DNA of 64,000 nt, from contig JADYZV010000197.1 of assembly GCA_020852965.1 (NCBI GenBank), forward strand, positions 1-64,000, written 5' to 3'. Shown here one piece after another: positions 35,985 through 46,900 of this stretch. Numbering within the stretch: position 1 is the first letter of the stretch; every line of letters begins with the position of its first letter. This DNA comes from Pirellulaceae bacterium (GTDB taxonomy: Bacteria; Planctomycetota; Planctomycetia; Pirellulales; Pirellulaceae). The position numbers were made by a program, and so were the translations under genes. Below the pieces are notes generated by a model. That model was not told the DNA's origin and did not search any database. It saw only the letters and a list, made by a program, of their open reading frames with translations.

Positions 35985-38900
35985 TCAAGGGGACGGGTTG
36001 TCGGGAACAAGTCGTAGCCCGAACAGGGCCAGAGCGTCTGCGCCCTGTGCGCTGGTTTGGTTAGCCATGATGGTTAAACTAACTACAGCCCGTGCACTTG
36101 CTGTTGGTTGCTTGCTCATAATGACTTCAAGTGGTAGTGGCGACGAAGATGCCGGAGACGCGCTACTCGCAAATGGAATCGGGATATCGATCAACTGCAT
36201 TGGCCGAGGTACGCCATTGTTTGTCTTTTCGAAAGTGACGCTGGTCGTTGTCCCAATTCTCAACAATTCGTTGTCGTTTATCGATCCAGCGGTTGGCTCC
36301 TGTATTGCAACTGCCGATCCGCCTGGAGGAATTCGTTGGACGATGACTCGCAGTCTAAATTCAGCCGAGTTGGACGAAGCGGCGTCGCCATCGATGAATC
36401 CCAACAGTCCCGTCAGTCGTAGTGATTTGACATAGTCGATCGGTTGACTGTCAAAGCGCAGGCTGATGTGCTCTCCGACGTTGCGCAGGGCGACGCTGGT
36501 GGGATATTTGCAGAATTGCAGGCCACACGTCGCGAATTGGTTGGAGTCTGAAATCAGCCAAGCCCCCATTTCTCCTTGGGCGGGTCGAGCAAAAGGCAGC
36601 CAACGATTGGCAGCCGAACCAGAATGACCATATCCATCACCGCCGAACTGAAAGCCGGGTGTGATGGACGCAGCATCCTGCAACTGAATCCAGCCGGATG
36701 TGTCCAACTTTGGGTCAGGACCAGTAGCTAAACGGAAGTCGGCTGCGGTCCAGTCTTTGTGATGCACTGGAACCAGCGGACCAGTCGCCGTCAGACCATT
36801 GCCCAGCGGTTTGCCATCGCTGCCTATTGCGACAACTTCTGGTTCAAGAAAAACATGCAATAGGTCTTCGGGCTTCAGGCCTGAGGCAGGTTTTGAAAGA
36901 TCGATTGCCGGTAAGAGTGCGCTCTCGAGTTTGGCAAGTCGTTGCACTTGAGTGCTCACTAGTAAAACTTTCTTAGTCGGATCGACATGCGGAAGCACCG
37001 CATTCAAACGAACTTCATAGGCAGCCACACTCGACGCATTTTCTTCTTTCCAACGAATCACGACAGACTGCGAATCGCGTACGGATTCCGATTGCAACGG
37101 ATCTAGCTGAACCGATGAAATCTGGGGCTTGCCAGGAGGAGCTGCGGCAGGTGCGACCGAACTGGTAGGCGATCCGCGTCGCGCACGATGACTCTTCAAT
37201 AGACCGTTCAGAAGCGGAATCAGTTCATCGAGTACGGTTTGATTATTGACGCTTCGAGAAATAAATGGTGGCGTTGTGCCAAGCGGTGGACCTAGGTTAA
37301 TTGGAGCGATTGCTGCTGACTGGCTAGGCATCGATGGGCTCATCGCTGTTTGGCCAAGCTCGGAAGGGCTCAGCTCGGAAGGGCTGACAGGAATTGGAGC
37401 TGCATTGAATGCGATCGGAGGGCCGAGAAGCTGGGTTTGAAATGGCTCGGGTTCGGCCTGCCGCGGCGATTCGGCCTGCACGGCTGTCGGTTGTTGGCTT
37501 GGTTCGCCGCCGGTTGCAGATGCGCTAACAAGCATGGATGGGATCGTAGCCAGCTTGTCACCCGACATCCAAACGGAACGTTCGAGCTCGGAGTGCATCA
37601 CATTTTGGACAATGTTTCCATCTTCATCCAAATGCGCCATTGGAATGAGGTCGATCTGTCCTAACGATTGCCTATCACTTACGACCATGTCGCTGTCGTA
37701 GGTTGTCTTTCCATCAACTTTGACCAGAACTCGGTCCAACCGCAAGCGATCAGGTATTTTGCCAAATAAATGGCTGCCCCCGATCACGCCAATTCCAAAC
37801 GTCTTGAGATCACTAAGATCCAATGGGTCTCGCGAAAGATCGTCTGCTGAAATATGAAACTGATTCAGTTCCGGGCCATTTTTCAGAGGGTTCGTCGACG
37901 AAGATAGAGCATATTTGTGGCCGCCCGCCGAAAAATAGACGGTATTCAACGTACCGGATTGATCCAATGGCGACGTTACCAAAGTCACATCGACCGATCG
38001 CGGTGCGGAATACTTGTCATAGGAGTCGAGCGCGGTAGTTTGCTCGAGGTACCACGGTATTTGACCCATTAGTTTTCCGCCAGCCGAGAGCAACGGTTCA
38101 GTCAGTTTCTCAAATTCCTGTTTGGCTGTTTCCCAATCCGTTCGCGCCGAGCCGTCCAAATACCCGGCGGAATCCAGAGTTTTGTACTCTTCTAATCGAC
38201 GTGCCAAAACTTCGTGGATGGGCAATAGATCAGCCAATGTCTGCTGGTCACTGGCGAGCGCGGTTTGTGGTCGAACCTTTACAGCATCGTTCGATGCAAA
38301 AGGCTTACCATTGACTTCGATCGTGTAACCCGCCAATTCCCAATCGCTTTTTCCCTGTGATGCAAACCCGATTTTGCAAATATCTTTAAGCTTCAGTCCG
38401 GCCAGCAACTGTGGCGTTTTCCGTAGTTTGTCATCGCCAAAGTTCTTCGGTGCCACCGCGAATTCAAACCACGCATCTCCCCCTGGAGCGAGTTCAGAGG
38501 AACCTGCGCGCAGAGACGATCGTTGTGGCACCGCAGCAAAACCACTTAAGTCGGATACCTCCAACAATCGCAGCGGAAATCCAAAACCCAAATGCACGTC
38601 CAGCGGTTCCTGCAAGGGAGCAGCCTGCTCGCCGGTACGAATCGAAATACGAATCGTTTCGATCGGCGTATCTCGATCGAATTCCGTGATCCGAAAACCG
38701 CTAGCTGGATCGCCGACACTCGAGGTCGCCGCATTGGGCAGGCCGCCGGAACTCAAGTCGTTTTTTTGCGACAAGTAAGGGCGAACAAACTTGTTCCATC
38801 CAAGGTAGCCGGCAGCCCCCCAGATGCCCAGGATTGTGGCCAACACCAGCACCCGGCCCATGCCGAACGATTTGCCATCCGTCTCATTCTTTCCAATGTC

Positions 38901-39230
38901 AGCATGCTGCTCGCTCTGTTCCAAAGCGCCAGGCACAGGCGTGGCTTTAACACGCACCGCCGGAACGAGACCTTTGGCAGGAACGCTTTCACTTTCTACC
39001 CAACCGCTTTGTTCCGCGTTCGGCATGGGAACGTTCGACGGGAGATCGCCTAGGTTCGGTTGAGCTCTGTTGGTTGCACCGCTCGCATCGCGAAGCGTTT
39101 GAATGACGTCCTGGCATTCGTCACAGCTTTCGATATGCAGTTGCATGATCTCAAGGGCTTCGTCCGACAGTGTTCCGTTTGCGTATTTTGCCAAATGTTT
39201 GAGTGTAGGACATTGTTCGGGGGAGTTCAT
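35985..39230 (-). CDS. Zinc-finger (anti-sigma-type) single-pass membrane protein, 1081 aa (cassette B)
   Basis: The N-terminus fits the zinc-binding anti-sigma domain, with Cys7, His32, Cys36 and Cys39 (HIESCDEC). A single membrane segment lies at about 124-145 (GRVLVLATILGIWGAAGYLG), putting the finger in the cytoplasm and the remaining 930 residues outside. The outer part has a first module (about 175-560; VHLGFGFPLRL, DLSRDPLDLSDLKTFGIGV), a Pro/Ser/Ala-rich linker and a second module (about 700-1081; GYLGWNK-like segments absent, LRLTGLLGFIDGD, ALFGLRLVP at the end). The same architecture recurs in the 1192- and 2432-residue proteins of cassette A. I infer that it senses the envelope and holds an ECF sigma factor, probably that encoded at 40327-40917. 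No sigma gene is adjacent on its own strand. Confidence 0.82.
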   Translation of the reverse strand: MNSPEQCPTLKHLAKYANGTLSDEALEIMQLHIESCDECQDVIQTLRDASGATNRAQPNLGDLPSNVPMPNAEQSGWVESESVPAKGLVPAVRVKATPVPGALEQSEQHADIGKNETDGKSFGMGRVLVLATILGIWGAAGYLGWNKFVRPYLSQKNDLSSGGLPNAATSSVGDPASGFRITEFDRDTPIETIRISIRTGEQAAPLQEPLDVHLGFGFPLRLLEVSDLSGFAAVPQRSSLRAGSSELAPGGDAWFEFAVAPKNFGDDKLRKTPQLLAGLKLKDICKIGFASQGKSDWELAGYTIEVNGKPFASNDAVKVRPQTALASDQQTLADLLPIHEVLARRLEEYKTLDSAGYLDGSARTDWETAKQEFEKLTEPLLSAGGKLMGQIPWYLEQTTALDSYDKYSAPRSVDVTLVTSPLDQSGTLNTVYFSAGGHKYALSSSTNPLKNGPELNQFHISADDLSRDPLDLSDLKTFGIGVIGGSHLFGKIPDRLRLDRVLVKVDGKTTYDSDMVVSDRQSLGQIDLIPMAHLDEDGNIVQNVMHSELERSVWMSGDKLATIPSMLVSASATGGEPSQQPTAVQAESPRQAEPEPFQTQLLGPPIAFNAAPIPVSPSELSPSELGQTAMSPSMPSQSAAIAPINLGPPLGTTPPFISRSVNNQTVLDELIPLLNGLLKSHRARRGSPTSSVAPAAAPPGKPQISSVQLDPLQSESVRDSQSVVIRWKEENASSVAAYEVRLNAVLPHVDPTKKVLLVSTQVQRLAKLESALLPAIDLSKPASGLKPEDLLHVFLEPEVVAIGSDGKPLGNGLTATGPLVPVHHKDWTAADFRLATGPDPKLDTSGWIQLQDAASITPGFQFGGDGYGHSGSAANRWLPFARPAQGEMGAWLISDSNQFATCGLQFCKYPTSVALRNVGEHISLRFDSQPIDYVKSLRLTGLLGFIDGDAASSNSAEFRLRVIVQRIPPGGSAVAIQEPTAGSINDNELLRIGTTTSVTFEKTNNGVPRPMQLIDIPIPFASSASPASSSPLPLEVIMSKQPTASARAVVSLTIMANQTSAQGADALALFGLRLVPDNPSP

Positions 39231-39584
39231 TATCGTCTACGTCCCAGGTATCAAAACTAAAAAGCTACTGGACTAATCATCGCAATTAATCTGGGTTAGA
39301 CCTGATAATAGCAAACTGTTGATTCCAGTTCGGCGATCCCCCCGCCGAAACACCCAATAAGGCACAGAAAATACACCCAAGAGGGGCGCTGCCAAGTCTA
39401 TTATTTGACAATCTCCCAGCCGCAACGCGAGCTGTACGCGATTGCGCAATGGTCGAAGAGGGAACTGAAGAATATTTCAGGAACTGTGAGGGATTTGATC
39501 GTGCGGGTGCGAGTTACATGTATCGCCGGGCAAAACGTTGCTTTTCCGGCACACATGAAACACTCGTAATGGAGATGAAAGAAG
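39231..39584. other. Divergent intergenic region between cassette B and the duplicated-domain gene
   Basis: This region must carry promoters for the zinc-finger gene (minus) and the 202-residue gene (plus). A TTGACA at 39407 is the only promoter-like box noticed, and its downstream spacing does not show a convincing -10. No RNA gene is visible. Confidence 0.35.
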
Positions 39585-40193
39585 ATGAAACGCAGCTTTA
39601 TCCTAACGCTCGCCTTGGCCGCACTACTAGCCAATGTCGTTGTTCTGCCCGCTCAAGGCACACTTTTGGCAGCCCCGAATAACCAAACCGCCGTCAATGG
39701 CAATACGGTCGCTTATGTCGACCATGCACATGGAAGCTTTATTCAAATCGGTCCACGCCTTTGGAAGGAAATCCTTAACGGCAGGGTTGGGCACTTTACC
39801 GAAGAAGCTCGCGATGAGTGGTCGGTTTACTTGAAAAAGACCAACGGCGTCCGAATTCAGATCGATTTATGGACCAAGAAGATTTCTCAGTTAAAGGAAG
39901 GAAACAAACTGGAGTTGTACACCATAAACCAATCTAAATCTGTCAACGGCAGTAACGTGGCCATGGTGCGTCATTCAAGAGGACAATTCACTATGACAGG
40001 TCCTGGGGAGTGGTTCGAGAACCTGGATGATCGAACGGGCATTTTTCGAGAAGAAAGCCGCGATGAGTGGTCCGTCTACCTTATCAAAGAAAATGGAGTT
40101 CGCATTCAACTCGATCTCTGGACGGGAATGGTCAGTCAACTCGCCAACGGACAGCAAAAACCACTTTACACGATCGACGACTCGTCCACCTGA
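39585..40193 (+). CDS. Secreted protein with two tandem copies of an unrecognised domain, 202 aa
   Basis: A signal peptide (MKRSFILTLALAALLANVVV, cleaved near AQG or LAA) is followed by two copies of a domain of about 78 residues (about 37-113 and 117-194). Both copies share VNGxxVA, a GxF segment, R-D-E-W-S-V-Y-L, NGVRIQ-I/L-DLWT, SQL and LYTI. The pattern of short aromatic strands suggests a small beta fold. I do not recognise it; a surface-binding role is possible. The gene lies alone on the plus strand between the two giant cassettes and ends in a strong terminator, so it is an independent unit. The ATG follows GGAGATGAAAGAAG. Confidence 0.85.
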   Translation: MKRSFILTLALAALLANVVVLPAQGTLLAAPNNQTAVNGNTVAYVDHAHGSFIQIGPRLWKEILNGRVGHFTEEARDEWSVYLKKTNGVRIQIDLWTKKISQLKEGNKLELYTINQSKSVNGSNVAMVRHSRGQFTMTGPGEWFENLDDRTGIFREESRDEWSVYLIKENGVRIQLDLWTGMVSQLANGQQKPLYTIDDSST

Positions 40194-40243
40194 TGCCGAC
40201 CGAAGCTACAGGTGAAAGTGACGAAACGGGGCCACTACATATC

Positions 40244-40273
40244 AGCCGCCAGCAATTTGCTGGTGGCTTTTTT
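40244..40273 (+). terminator. Rho-independent terminator after the duplicated-domain gene
   Basis: The stem arms AGCCGCCAGCAA and TTGCTGGTGGCT pair with one G-U, with a tight loop, and are followed by TTTTTT at 40268-40273. It lies 50 bases after the stop codon. On the other strand it also lies shortly after the sigma factor stop, so it may separate the two convergent units. Confidence 0.88.
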
Positions 40274-40326
40274 CGTTTTTCAGATGTTGATAAATACCTT
40301 GTCTCGGCGATGGTTCTCCAAGCATT

Positions 40327-40917
40327 TTATCGTCGCTCCGGAGCCCACTCTTGTCGGATCGTGCTCAAATAGCGTTCGACACTTTTAATGGAACGGCCGA
40401 TCTTATCTGCAATCTCCTGGTTCTTGTAGCCTTGCAGTTTCAGCAAAGCAACTTCGCGAAGACGTGGCTCCATGCCTTCCAGCAGTTCACAGCCTGTTGC
40501 CGAAAGATCGTCGAGGAACGCGTCGTCGGGTTCGCAGGTCGCGATATATTCGATCCCCCGAGCCGCATCGGGGCTAAAGCCAGAAAAGATCGATTCTCCA
40601 ACTTCCTTTCGCGTCTTCTGTTTTCGCCAGGCAGACGCGGCTTTGCGCGATGTGATCATACACAGGATCTGCCACAAGTCATCGCGATTCTCCAACTTCT
40701 GAAATCTACCGTCTCGAGCGCCAACATATAGGGCATTGATTGCGCTGAGAGCCACATCTTCCTCATCCATCGTACGTTTGGGGATGTCACCCAACTTAGA
40801 CTTGGCCAGACCACGCACGCGCGCAAAGAATCTGTCCCAAATCAATTGCGCCGCTACGTCATCGCCACCCTTGAGTTTTGATAACATCAAAGTCACGGAG
40901 TGATTATCTTCGTTCAT
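40327..40917 (-). CDS. ECF-subfamily RNA polymerase sigma factor
   Basis: This is an alternative sigma factor of 196 residues. Region 2 (about 20-95) includes IWDRFFARVRGLAKSKL, DEEDVALSAINALY and LWQILCMITSRKAASAWRKQ. Region 4 (about 135-190) includes REVALLKLQGYKNQEIADKI and SIKSVERYLSTIRQEW. The type, with region-2 sequence DEEDVALSA, is typical of planctomycete ECF groups often associated with Ser/Thr kinases. Its ATG overlaps the stop codon of the giant upstream gene by ATGA. This ties its expression to cassette A, whose two zinc-finger proteins are the likely anti-sigma factors. Self-regulation of the cassette is expected but not shown; no promoter motif was identified. Confidence 0.92.
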   Translation of the reverse strand: MNEDNHSVTLMLSKLKGGDDVAAQLIWDRFFARVRGLAKSKLGDIPKRTMDEEDVALSAINALYVGARDGRFQKLENRDDLWQILCMITSRKAASAWRKQKTRKEVGESIFSGFSPDAARGIEYIATCEPDDAFLDDLSATGCELLEGMEPRLREVALLKLQGYKNQEIADKIGRSIKSVERYLSTIRQEWAPERR

Positions 40918-43900
40918 GTTCGATCTAAGGTCAGCTCGACAGTACCGTTTCCGTCCGAAATCCCGTCAAAATCGCTTTTGAGACTACGAGGTCGAAACAA
41001 GGCAACGTTCACACCCGGCGCCGGCTTTCCAGTAGAAACGTCCTTTAACGTAACGCGCAGAGTCGTTGGCTGGGGATTCGCTGCACCCCTGGGTGCGTTG
41101 GGCACTTCCTCTCCACAGCCGAGCCCCTGGAGGAATTCAGCACGACGCGGTTCAAGCGGATAGGTGTAGTAAGTATCCAGTTTTTCTAGCTCTGCGGGAA
41201 TCTCTGGGTCCGGCGCGTTGGTTCCCTTTCCAAGTTCGTTGATCTGGTCAGTAATCTGTGAAACAATCGCGTTCTGTTGATTTGAGAACGCAGTGAACGC
41301 TTGTTGTGCTTTGGCGCAACTTGTCGACTCAGTGTCGATCCTGGTAGTCAATTGTGCGGTAGCTTTCTTCAACTCCGCAATCTCCAAACCCAGAGCCAAT
41401 ATGGCTGCCTCCAAGTCACTTCGATTCGGACTGGCAGCGGGAAGACTCCTGAGCTGTTGTTGTTTGGTTTTCTGCTGCATTTGTTTCTGCGCCAATTCTT
41501 TTTCATTGATTTGACGCGACTCTTTCCAAGGAGCCGACTTCTGCTCCGCAAGTCGACAGACTTGATCGACTTCCGCCTGTTTGTTGGCCAAAGCCGCTTT
41601 TGCCTGTTCCAATTCCCGATTCAGTCTCGCTCTTTGCGCGTCCATTTGTTGTTGCTGCCGATTCGCCGCTCGACTATCACCAACCAGCTTATCGAACATT
41701 GGGCGAAACTTTTGAAGCACCGCTTCTTGCCCCGCCTTCATTTCAACAGCGTGGGCTGGACTCAATTTTGATTCGAGCTGCTTCGCCAGTGGTTCACCGT
41801 CATTGCCGACCGGCTTCTCATTCCAAGGTCCCAGCAGCATGCCGGTCACCGTCCCCATCAGCCGAGCCGTATCGAGGCTGGCGTAGTTCCGATCTTGTCC
41901 GTAGATCTGTCTATTTCCCGCAAACAAGTTCTTCAACGTTTTCGCATTGCCATGCTCCAGATCGATCCAGAGATAGGCCTCCAAGGCTCGGTCCCACAAA
42001 GGGTCAGGGCTTCTCGTTCTGAGTACTGAGGCGAGACTACTGAATGCAAGCTCCAAATTCTCGTGTTTGATGGCAGCTAACGCCAAGGCAAAGTCCGCGC
42101 GGACATCTTCGGGATTTCGTTGCTTGGCCAACTTATGATTCTGCTGCGCGGAATTAATGGAATTCCAACCAGCAGTTACGATCTCCCTTAGGAACCCTTC
42201 GTATTCTGCATCACATGGTTCCAACTGCAATTCAATCGGACCAATTCGCTTGGTGCCGCCATCCATGCTAACGGCGATCGTTTGAGTCTCAGTTTTCCAA
42301 CCCGGGTGAGCGGCAGACAGTCGATACTCGCCAGCCGGCAAGTCGGTAAACTCAAAGCTTCCCTCGACTTCCGTCGTCTTTGTTGTGGCCACCGAAGGGA
42401 GAAGGGTAACTCCATTGAGTGGTTCGAGCGAAACGAGGACACCGGGAACTTGCTTAGGTACGTCGACCGTATAGGCCGCTTCACGCGTCCTTTCCTCCTG
42501 GCGCCCGTCGACGTCAACGCTGTATGTTTCCGTCCGAGTCTTTGTCTCGCGCTGCGTGATACTTACCGTTCCATAGATCGTAGCGACCAATTCTCCAGTC
42601 TCGTTTCGATCGGGAACGACTTCAAGAAAGAAATAGTTCGGTACATCTGGCATTACCGATTTTCGTTCCACCTCCCCTCGATAGCCCGCTAGGCTCGCGC
42701 TGGCGCTAACGATCCCTGGGGAAATCGGGACAGTCGGAGCGGCGATATACCAATCACTTTCGGGGAAAGCCTCCAGTCGAATTCCGCGAAGTTTCAACAT
42801 TTCGTCTGGGGCTGGCATCACACGGCCAACTAACTTTGGCGATTGCGAGGAATCTGAAACCACCGTTGCTGGCGATTCAATAGTAAAGCTAATTTCAGGC
42901 TGACTGGCAGCAGGCGCACCTCGTATGCGCTCCACTCGTACCAGGGCTTCGAGCATCGCCAACGGCGGTTCCGAGGCTATCTTCTGCAATTCGATGACAA
43001 CACGTTCTCGATCACCACTGGTTAGTAGGACCGGCCAGGACTCTTGGACCGCCTCGTATCCCTCTGCAAAGGCGTCTACCTTCCAGGCCCCTGCGGGCAA
43101 TTCTGCTCGGAATAATCCCGCATCGATTCCAGCTTTGGGCCAGCCAAAACCAATAGAAGTATGCGGTAGAATTGGCCGAGTCAGCTTGGTGGCCACGTGC
43201 TGTGCCGTTACATTCACCGCGACAGGTGAATCGGCCGGAGGGGAGAGCCTGACTTCAACCAACAACTCATTGGGTTCGGGCGGAAGATTCTGGCTCGCTA
43301 GCGACAGTTCGAAAACAGTGGTAACTCCTGCTGCCACGTAGCCGATGGTGCTATCTGAAGCAGCGTCGGTTTCTCGTCTTGCAAATGCCATGTAGTTGCC
43401 AGGCTCGAGTCGTTTTTTGGCGACGTCCAACCAATGCCACGCTTCGCTCCCGTCGGGCGAAGGAATGAATGCGGTTTTGGTCAAGCGCAGCCGATTCTCC
43501 ATATCGGGATTGCCACTCGCATCGACGGGTGCGAGCCAGAAGCTGGTTGGTGCTGGATCAGCCTGATCAGAATCCAAACTGCCCGTTGTCCGCACACGCA
43601 CCACAGCGCTTCCAGTTTCACTATCACTTTCCGGAACGGTGAAGTCATATTCAAGGCCCGCGCAGGGTATGAGGATGCGTTGCGGTTGGACCGCCTGTCC
43701 GCGCACGCCACTGGTAAGCGGCAAGGTCCACCAATATCCTGGCTGAAGCTTGATCGTCTGTTGCACCGCTAGCCGTTCAGACTGCCGGGGAAAACCATCC
43801 GGCCACAGCAAGATCTCTACTCCGGAAAGCGAACCCTCGAGTCGCATATCTTTTACAATCGCCTGAGGATCTTTGACCTCGGTCGAGACCCGATTCTCGA

Positions 43901-46900
43901 AGATTTGCCGCGATAGGGTGCGCACACTACTTAGTTTCTGCTGGTCCTCGGGCGTATCCCGCCAAGCGTAGGGGGTGAACTCGACTGCCATAGGTTCGTG
44001 ATTGAGGACTAGGTTGAAGACAACCGTCTGACCGCCTACCGATAATTCCTCAGTGAACTGCGTCCCGTAATGCGGCAAGCTGGCGATCGCGCTATAGCTG
44101 CCAGGTGCAAGTGGCTGCGCCGGTTGCGCTTTATAAACATCCACGACTGCCGACGATGTGAGCGGCGTGACTATAGCGGGTAGCGTGCCAGTGGACTTGT
44201 CTACGAGCCTGACGACCAGCTTGCCTTCCGCTGGAGCTTCGTAGGGATAGAACTGGGAGGCTATCCAAGGAATATCCACCAGTTCGAGACTACCTTCGGG
44301 CAGCTCCTGTTTCTTTTCCAACAGCCTAACTACTTCGACGGCGCGCAACCGCGACCACTCGTGCTGTGGATCCTCCAACGTTAGTTGAGGCGTGTCCTGA
44401 GGCATTAGAATTTTCGCTAATTCCACCCAGCGCGGCTGTTCATTCGTTCCTAAAAGGGCAACACTTTTCAACCGGTCTACGGATCCTGCTTCGAATTGGA
44501 AGGTCACATCCCATGCCTGCACGCTGGTGGATGCCCCGGCGAAAACGACCTCCGGTGGTTGCTGGGGTGCGCAACCTGGATTCTTGTTAACCGTGACGAT
44601 GGCGTAAGCCTCGCTAGGAGGGGGTGGCGGCGGTTCCCGTCGCAGCTCAATATTCAGATCCGTATTTTTGCCAGGAGCAACATTGCCGGAAACGGTATTG
44701 TTGAAATAACCTTTGGCGCTAGCCACCAATAAATACTTACCTTGCGTCAACTCGACAGGGCCATAGCTGCCGTTGGAGGATGTTGGCAACCGACCGCGCG
44801 GTGACTCATCCAGCGAGATGTCGACCGTTGCGCCCTCGATGATCTCTCCGGATTCTTGATCTCGCACGTAACCGGCAAGGCTTCCGAGTTCGATTTTGGG
44901 CCGCATTTTTAAGTGAAAGACTTTGACTTCTTCTTTACCCACAGCTTGGTCGCTAGTTGCATCAGGGAAATAGCCTTCCAAGTTCGATTCAGCGCGATAG
45001 GTACCCGCAGCCAGCTGCTCGACGGGTGCTGCCCAATACCAGCCATTGTCCGTGCCGCTGGAGTCGAGCCCTAGTTGACTCAATTCTTCGGAAGAAGGAG
45101 CGGCGACCTTGGTAGCAAACGTTTCGCCTGAGCTACGAACGAATGACACGCTGGGCATACCCGCTGGTCGACCTTGGCTTGGGAGTACTTTGACAAGCGC
45201 GCGAACCAGGCGGTTCGTGTCGATTGCGCTGGTGCGCGACAAGAGGAAGTTCATGGTCGCAGAACCTCCCTCTGGCACGCTGACGCGCACCTGCTCGGAG
45301 GGACCCAGCTCGGGCTCATCGGCGACCGAAACGACTTTGCCCCACCAATCCCCCTCACTGAGCTTACCCTGATAATTTCCCGACGCGTCGCTGACAAAAT
45401 CTTTGACCAACCCGAGCGCTTCATGCTCGAAGCGGACGTTTGCATTGGGCAACGGTTGTCGTGATCCGTCTTGTTCCAATTCGGCTAGACCACTTATCGA
45501 ACTGAGTTGCTCTTCTCCCAGCAAGGTAACGCGAAAGACCTTCACCCCCGTTTCCTCGACCGTGTGAGGCGCACTGTCCGCCGATTCAAAGCCCGACAAT
45601 TCTGCCCGGGCAAGGTATTCTTCATTGGCACTCAGCGGCTGCGCTGGTGTCGCCCAATACCATCGATCCGTACTCGATTCTCCAGAGATGGAGGCCAGCT
45701 CCTCGGCTGTGATGGGATTGACGAGCGTGGGAATCGCCAAAGAATCTGCGGAACTGCCGGGGCGCATAAATCGAACGTTAGGCGTCTGTGCTTCCACCGA
45801 ACCTGGACCACTAATTTTGACCAGCGCACGAACATCGCGCACGGACTGTGGGTAGTAAATTTCGTGCTCTGCAGTCTGCGCGGTACCAAGTGTGAGCGTC
45901 GTTTGCAGACTCATGCCAAACTCTGGGGAGTTGGCCGCCACGGTCCAATTGCCCGGCGTGAGTGGTATGGGCTGTTGATTTTTTCCGCCGGGGGCATCGA
46001 CGATGATCTTCTGATCTTCGTGGCCCGTACGCCAAACCATGATCGTGGCTTGCTCCACGGCTCGCGGACTCCCATCCCGATCGGCGAGCACAGCGACGTT
46101 CAATACTGGCTCGGCATCCGATGTGTCCGACGATTCGGAGGTACCGCGTACCAAGCTGAAATTGACAACGCGGCTTTGATTCCCGGGGGGGAGCTCAAAG
46201 GATCTTCCGTTCTCTTCCGTACGGAAGTTCTCGGCAAAGATCTTATACTCGATGCGGCCGATAGGAACGGAGGGGAAGGCGTAGAAGCCTTGTGCGTTGG
46301 TCGAGGTAGAGCCCAGACGTAGCCCGTTGCTTTGTTGCAAGACGATCCTGGCATTGGGAATCGCACCCAAGTCAGTGATTTGCACCTCGCCGGCAGCATC
46401 CGTCGATACATCCTTGCCAAATACAAAGCCGTGAATGCCGTTGTCGACAGTGGATGGCGGCTGGGTAGTTGGCGCCTGACTATCCGCAGCTTCCACTGGC
46501 AGCAGAACGAACTGAATCTGCTCGGGTACTCCTTCTTGCAAGGTGACCGTTTGCTCGGGAACGGGTTGAAACCCGTTTGCTGTTACCCGAGCGGTCCAAT
46601 CGCCGGTGGTTAGTTCCATCGCAAACACCCCAGCCGGATCGGTGCGTCTCAGAATCGGCTGCGAGCCCCCCGTTCCAGTCAGGCCCACGGCGGCGTATGG
46701 TATCGGTTCGAATCCGTTTTCCGTCTGCTTTACGACCGTAACTTCCAATTTAGCCAAGTTGTCACTTGTCGAAACAGCCGGAGTGAAGCGCGACAACACG
46801 AAATCGCGCACGAGTTCGCCGCTGGTTACCTCGATACTCAATTCCCCCTGGTCGCCCGTGCTGGCCCTCTGGTTGCCGCCACGAGTGACGCGATAGTGAT

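Noticed and set aside
45507..46322. 271-residue plus-strand frame
   Set aside because: Antisense to the giant cassette A protein, which has paralogue support.
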